A stretch of DNA of 64,000 bases from Cladochytrium replicatum. Its lineage: Eukaryota; Chytridiomycota; Chytridiomycetes; Cladochytriales; Cladochytriaceae. Numbering within the stretch: position 1 is the stretch's first letter; every line of letters begins with the position of its first letter. The translations under genes and the position numbers were made by a program. Below the pieces are notes generated by a model that was not told where the DNA came from, searched no databases, and saw only the letters and a program-made list of their open reading frames with translations. This document shows, one piece after another, positions 59,751 to 64,000 of the stretch. The DNA lies in NCBI GenBank assembly GCA_025526935.1, contig JAHLKD010000072.1, positions 239,411-303,410 on the forward strand. The letters run 5' to 3'.

Positions 59751-62159
59751 ATGAATAGGGTTGCTCGTAGGGTCTGCGACGGCCTGGTCTCAAGAGCTAC
59801 CTCTTCCTCAAACTCTTTTGGAGCGAATTCGTTAGTTCCATTGCCCCTGACCACTGCAACATCATCAATCGGTCGACGAACACTTTTCCTTTCGTTCCAA
59901 CGCCCCCGATCTGTATTTACTCGAGTTAAGGTGAACGGCTTTGATCGACCAGCGAGAGTCATGTCGGGACCAGCCAAGCGGATCCGTCAAATAGCCAACA
60001 CGTTGAGCGACGCGAGAACGGTATGGTTGTAGAACTTTGCCCCGATCCTAAAGTCTCATAACTGGATAACTGAAAATCAGATGGCGACTGCTGCGTCTTT
60101 GAAGGCCGGCAGTTCAGATTCCAAGCAATCAAACCCTGGTGGCCCGCAGACGCGATTACCCAACACGGATGTCTTTAGTCGAAAGCTTCAGTCTGCCCGC
60201 GTGTTCGTTTTGAACCGACCAAAAGCTCTCAACTCCCTCACTCTGCAGATGGTCTATCAGATGCTTCCTCAATTACAAGTATGGGAAACCGCTGATCTCT
60301 GCAAGGTCATTGTGTTGACCTCGGGCGAGGGGAGCAAGGCGTTCTGCGCTGGAGGTGATGTGAAAGGTATGCTTAATCTAGTCTCATTTCCGATATACTC
60401 TAACTTAACGATTTAGCTGTGGTCCAGGATGCCCAAGAAGGTCCGGAAGGATTTGTAAACGCCCTCAAATTTTTCGAGGAGGAGTATCGTTTGAACCACC
60501 TTATCGGAACTTTAACGAAACCTTTCGTTGCTATCATGAACGGAATTACCAGTTTGGAGAACATTCGATCGTGCATCACTGGATACCTAACTTGCATTTG
60601 CATTACAGTGGGTGGTGGAGTCGGTCTCAGCGTACACGCGCCATTCCGCGTCGCAACAGAAAATACAGTATTTGCCATGCCCGAAACCGCGATCGGATTG
60701 TTTCCCGATGTCGGTGGAAGCTTCTTCCTTCCGCGTTTGGATGGGGAGCTTGGGACGTATCTTGGAATCACTGGGAAACAGCTTAAAGGCGAAGAAGTGT
60801 TGTATGTGCACGCATCATTTTTTATAATTCGGGGTTTAATACCGTTCTGACAGTTTCGCCGGCATCGGAACACACTACATTCCGAGCGCCCGACTTCCGA
60901 TGTTGATGAACAGACTTGCAGAACTGGAGACTTCAGAGATTGAGGCTGTGAATATGGTTCTCGAGGAGTTTGTCGCAGAAACTAGCATAAGCAAGTGGCG
61001 TAACTGGTCTCTCGGAGGAAAGGTTCTGGAAGCTATTCAGAAGTATGTTTGGATTCGCATCACCTTCTGGGATCTTTCGGTAATTGCTAGACCAGGTGTT
61101 TCCGCTTCAATTCGCTGGAAGAGATTATTGCTGAGCTCGAGGCAACCGCGAAGGGCAATAGTAATGCGACAACAGAGGTTTCAAAATGGGCCGGAGCAAC
61201 TCTTGAAACCATGAAAACAATGTCCCCAACAAGTATGAAGGTTTGGAGAATTTTCTTATTTTCGGACGGAATTGTTTAGTCTTAAACGACGATATTTATT
61301 ACAGGTTACTCTGGAGCAATTGCGGCGTGGACGCAAGAAAAACTTTGCTGAGTGTTTCCAACAAGAATTTCGCCTTGTCCAGCAATGTTTGGTGGGTGGA
61401 CTTTTTTTTCAAAGCGATTTGTTTAGCTGATTTGTTTGATGTTAAATCTGCAGCGGAGCAAAGATTTCATTGGAGGAGTTGCACATAAACTCATCAACAA
61501 GTCTAAGGAACCGCCGACGTGGTCGATTTCCTGGGAAGAGATGTCCAAACTCACTCCCGAAGTGATTGATGCTCTCTATTTCTCCAATGAAGTTCCAGGC
61601 GAAAGGTATGGAAGCCTCACACTTGCTGGCAATTGCGCTGATTATTCGACTTCAAATTTGAAGCGGTTACACTCCCCACCGCTTGGAACTTGGTCGAGCA
61701 TGGTCGTACTTCGATTACCCCCATCGACCTCTTTCGGGCCTTCCCACGGAGCTCGATGTATATCGTGCAGTGCAGGGTAATACAACACACTTCCCGTTGC
61801 TCAGGACGTATTAATCTGCTTTGTCCATGACAGGACGCGCCCGTAAACTTGGCTCGGCAGAACCTAAGACAAAGCAAGAAGTTCTTGAGTTGTAAGAAAT
61901 TTCGTTTTATGATTGGAATGTCAGTGGTTAATGCGAATACTTGCACCTTAGCTTCTTACTCAACTGGGGAGGGTACGATGCGAGTATGATGGGTCCATAC
62001 AATCTTCGTCCGCGGATCACTATTGAAGGTGGATTTGGCCGAGGGAAAGTTGGCTTGGTTGAGAAAGTGACAACAATTTTGGAGTCACGTTGCGATGAAC
62101 AACAAGGCAAATTGTCCTGGACCGGACCGTTGCCTTACGACCCTGCACCAACAGTTTGA
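59751..62159 (+). CDS. EHD3: 3-hydroxyisobutyryl-CoA hydrolase, mitochondrial
   Basis: Crotonase-fold enzyme that hydrolyses 3-hydroxyisobutyryl-CoA in valine breakdown. Exons 59751-60020, 60081-60366, 60417-60551, 60609-60801, 60854-61042, 61096-61240, 61305-61391, 61454-61605, 61664-61776, 61834-61891 and 61952-62159 give about 611 aa. Exon 1 encodes an Arg/Ser-rich presequence ([20 protein letters not shown]) fitting a mitochondrial protein. The oxyanion-hole stretches [12 protein letters not shown] and [17 protein letters not shown], the catalytic region [19 protein letters not shown] and [11 protein letters not shown] are seen. The C-terminal LPTEL and [11 protein letters not shown] sections extend beyond bacterial relatives, as in fungal Ehd3. 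A second ATG at 60081 would give a cytosolic form. Confidence 0.9.
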
Positions 62160-62935
62160 GCATGCGTCAAAATTATTCTTGTCTGTAGGAAAAAGAGATC
62201 TGAACAAATAAAAGCCTCCTTGATCCCATTGTGGCATTTGCAGACTACCGCTAGTAGCTGAAAGAGATTTGAGGCAAATTTTCCTGGATCCGACGGTTGC
62301 CTTATGACCCTGAAGATAAATCCTTTGCAGACGACTTAAATTGAACTTGGTATTGTAAGCAGTAGAGTAGCCTTGTTGCTACGATCTGCTGAGATTAAGC
62401 CTTTGTTCATAGATTTGTTCTCTAGTAATAGAGGACAAATAATGTTGGTTCCTTAGTGTGCTTAATAACTGGACTCTAATGGCGCTAGCAGGTTTACTAT
62501 AGAGGCTGCTAGAGGAAAGGAGCCCATGGGGCTATAATGTTCCTCTAGCAGGTTTTCTAGTAATCTTGGTAGGGCCTTGCTAGGGGCCTTTACTTGGGCT
62601 CCTGTAGGGGAATTTGGACGGGACTCCATCCGAGCGGGCGTTCTGGGTGGAAGTCGTAATCCGCGTAGGCCTTTACATGGTCTTTATCTCAGGGCTGGGG
62701 TGAAGATAGTAGAAACTCTCTCTAAGCTGGGTCTCGAAGAAAGATTTTTGGCAAAGTCCCACAGAACAGCGACTTTCTAGTAGGGATGCCTATAGAGATG
62801 CTGTAGAGCAGGTAGAGGGTCTCCAGGTAGAGGATGTTTCTAGAGAAGTTTGCTAGAGGTAAGGATAGAGGTGTTAGAGAAGGTTCTCTCAGAGAGCGTT
62901 GGAGCAGGGTGTTAAGATTGCTAACCCCAAGCACT
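62160..62935. repeat. CTAG-rich degenerate repeat region, no gene
   Basis: About 775 bp without a coding gene. From about 62430 the sequence is dense in short motifs such as CTCTAGCAGGTT, TCTAGTAA and GCTAGAGG, in both orientations. CTCTAGTAA is also part of the tandem array that follows, so this may be its decayed edge or a related dispersed repeat. The short stretch 62210-62330 also resembles the end of the preceding gene (TTTTCCTGGATCCGACGGTTGCCTTA versus the coding TTGTCCTGGACCGGACCGTTGCCTTA, compared in pieces), a partial duplication of the 3' coding end. Confidence 0.5.
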
Positions 62936-63915
62936 GACTAACCCTGTCTAACAAACACGTTAGAGCCCCCCCCTAGTAAACACGCTAGCCCTGTCTAACA
63001 TGCACGTTAGAGCCCCCTCTCTAGTAAACACGCTAACCCTGTCTAACAAACACGTTAGAGCCCCCCCCTAGTAAACACGCTAGCCCTGTCTAACATGCAC
63101 GTTAGAGCCCCCTCTCTAGTAAACACGCTAACCCTGTCTAACAAACACGTTAGACCCCCCCCTCTAGTAAACACGCTAACCCTGTCTAACATGCACGTTA
63201 GAGCCCCCTCTCTAGTAAACACGCTAACCCTGTCTAGCATGCACGTTAGACCCCCCCTCTAGTAAACACGCTAACCCTGTCTAACATGCACGTTAGAGCC
63301 CCCCTCTAGTAAACACGCTAACCCTGTCTAACAAACACGTTAGACCCCCCCTCTAGTAAACACGCTAGCCCTGTCTAACAAACACGTTGGAGCCCCCTCT
63401 AGTAAACACGCTAACCCTGTCTAACATGCACTTTCGACCCCCCCCTCTAGTAAACACGCTAACCCTGTCTAACATGCACGTTAGACCCCCCCCTCTAGTA
63501 AACACGCTAACCCTGCCTAACATGCACGTTAGAGCCCCCTCTCTAGTAAACACGCTAACCCTGTCTAGCATGCACGTTAGACCCCCCCCTCTAGTAAACA
63601 CGCTAACCCCTGTCTAACATGCACGTTAGAGCCCCCTCTCTAGTAAACACGCTAACCCTGTCTAACAAACACGTTAGACCCCCCCCCTCTAGTAAACACG
63701 CTAGCCCTGTCTAACATGCACGTTAGACCCCCCCTCTAGTAGGCCCACTAGCCCCCCACTAGTAAACCTGCTAACCCCCTGTCTAACATGCACGTTAGAA
63801 CCCCCTCTAGTAGGCCCACTAGCCCCCCACTAGTGAAACCTGCTAACCCCCTGTCTTAACAAACACGTTAGAACCCCCCTCTAGTAGGCCCCGCTAACCT
63901 TGTCTAACACACATG
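62936..63915. repeat. Tandem array, about 20 copies of a ~48-bp unit
   Basis: A direct-repe array of roughly 20 units of 45-50 bp. Each unit contains in order CCCTGTCTAAC, six bases (ATGCAC or AAACAC), GTTAGA, a variable C run, a CTCT/TCT link, CTAGTAAACACGCTAA. The TCTAAC...GTTAGA pair is a perfect 6-bp inverted repeat around six bases, so every unit has a dyad. Two unit types (ATGCAC and AAACAC spacers) are mixed. The C run varies from about 4 to 9. From 63730 the units become longer and irregular, with inserted GGCCCACTAGCCCCCCACTAG. Antisense frames here encode only the repeat and are not genes. Confidence 0.92.
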
Positions 63916-64000
63916 CTAGAGCCACTAGTAACAAAGCTGCTGACAACTGCACACACATACTACAGCACTCACACTTGTGCTATTCATTAGTAGTCCAACG

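Noticed and set aside
62970-63617. Open frames with repeated DRVSVFTRGG or PPLVNTLTLSNMH
   Set aside because: They are translations of the tandem array in whichever frame lacks stops; they have no start context, introns or domain.
62936-63915. CRISPR array
   Set aside because: The repeats are contiguous, with no unique spacers, and the sequence is eukaryotic nuclear DNA.

Overview
The window looks like nuclear DNA of an early-diverging, zoosporic-type fungus, most likely a chytrid. All protein genes are eukaryotic. Most are cut by short (about 50-90 nt) GT-AG introns with GTRAGT-like donors. Fungal hallmarks are a CYP51 sterol demethylase, CYP505-type P450-reductase fusions, ATG13, an Ecl1-like zinc protein, Tim16 and a CBM21-GH15 glucoamylase. 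Two decayed genes carry the 'VLEWW..SG' ankyrin-like repeats that I associate with chytrid genomes. One intron looks like a U12-type AT-AC intron, a class kept by some basal fungi but lost in most Dikarya. The assignment to a chytrid is an inference.

Layout. 1-13.6 kb is a conserved block: an ABCA-type transporter cut by the left edge (-), a triple zinc-knuckle protein (-), the repair nuclease RAD2/XPG (+), a RING protein (+) and a two-TM protein (-). 13.8-30.7 kb is accessory: an ankyrin pseudogene, a TauD-like dioxygenase (+), a P450 relic, an intact P450 (-), two tandem self-sufficient P450-reductase fusions (-), a second ankyrin pseudogene and an Ecl1-like gene (-). 31.7-35.8 kb holds HMG-CoA synthase (-) and CYP51 (+), two sterol-pathway genes sharing a head-to-head promoter. 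36.4-47 kb has an N-acetyltransferase (-), a second P450 relic (-), ATG13 (-) and a frameshifted glucoamylase (-). 47.4-62.2 kb is a dense housekeeping block: signal peptidase subunit SPC1 (-) and ER DnaJ SCJ1/ERdj3 (+), two tandem methionine aminopeptidase 1 genes (+), PAM16/TIM16 (-), GPN2 GTPase (+), a cyclin-Y-like gene (+) and 3-hydroxyisobutyryl-CoA hydrolase (+). The last 1.6 kb has no gene: CTAG-rich DNA runs into an array of about 20 copies of a roughly 48-bp repeat.

Several genes form head-to-head pairs with short shared promoters: zinc knuckle/RAD2 (about 178 bp), HMGCS/CYP51 (about 490 bp), SPC1/SCJ1 (about 170 bp) and PAM16/GPN2 (about 97 bp). Two pairs are functionally matched (sterol synthesis; ER protein entry and folding). 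The accessory half shows gene birth and death: tandem fusion P450s, one intact single P450 with two relics of the same family, and two ankyrin relics. Exon boundaries were placed by hand from splice motifs, reading phase and family similarity; those described as uncertain need transcript data.
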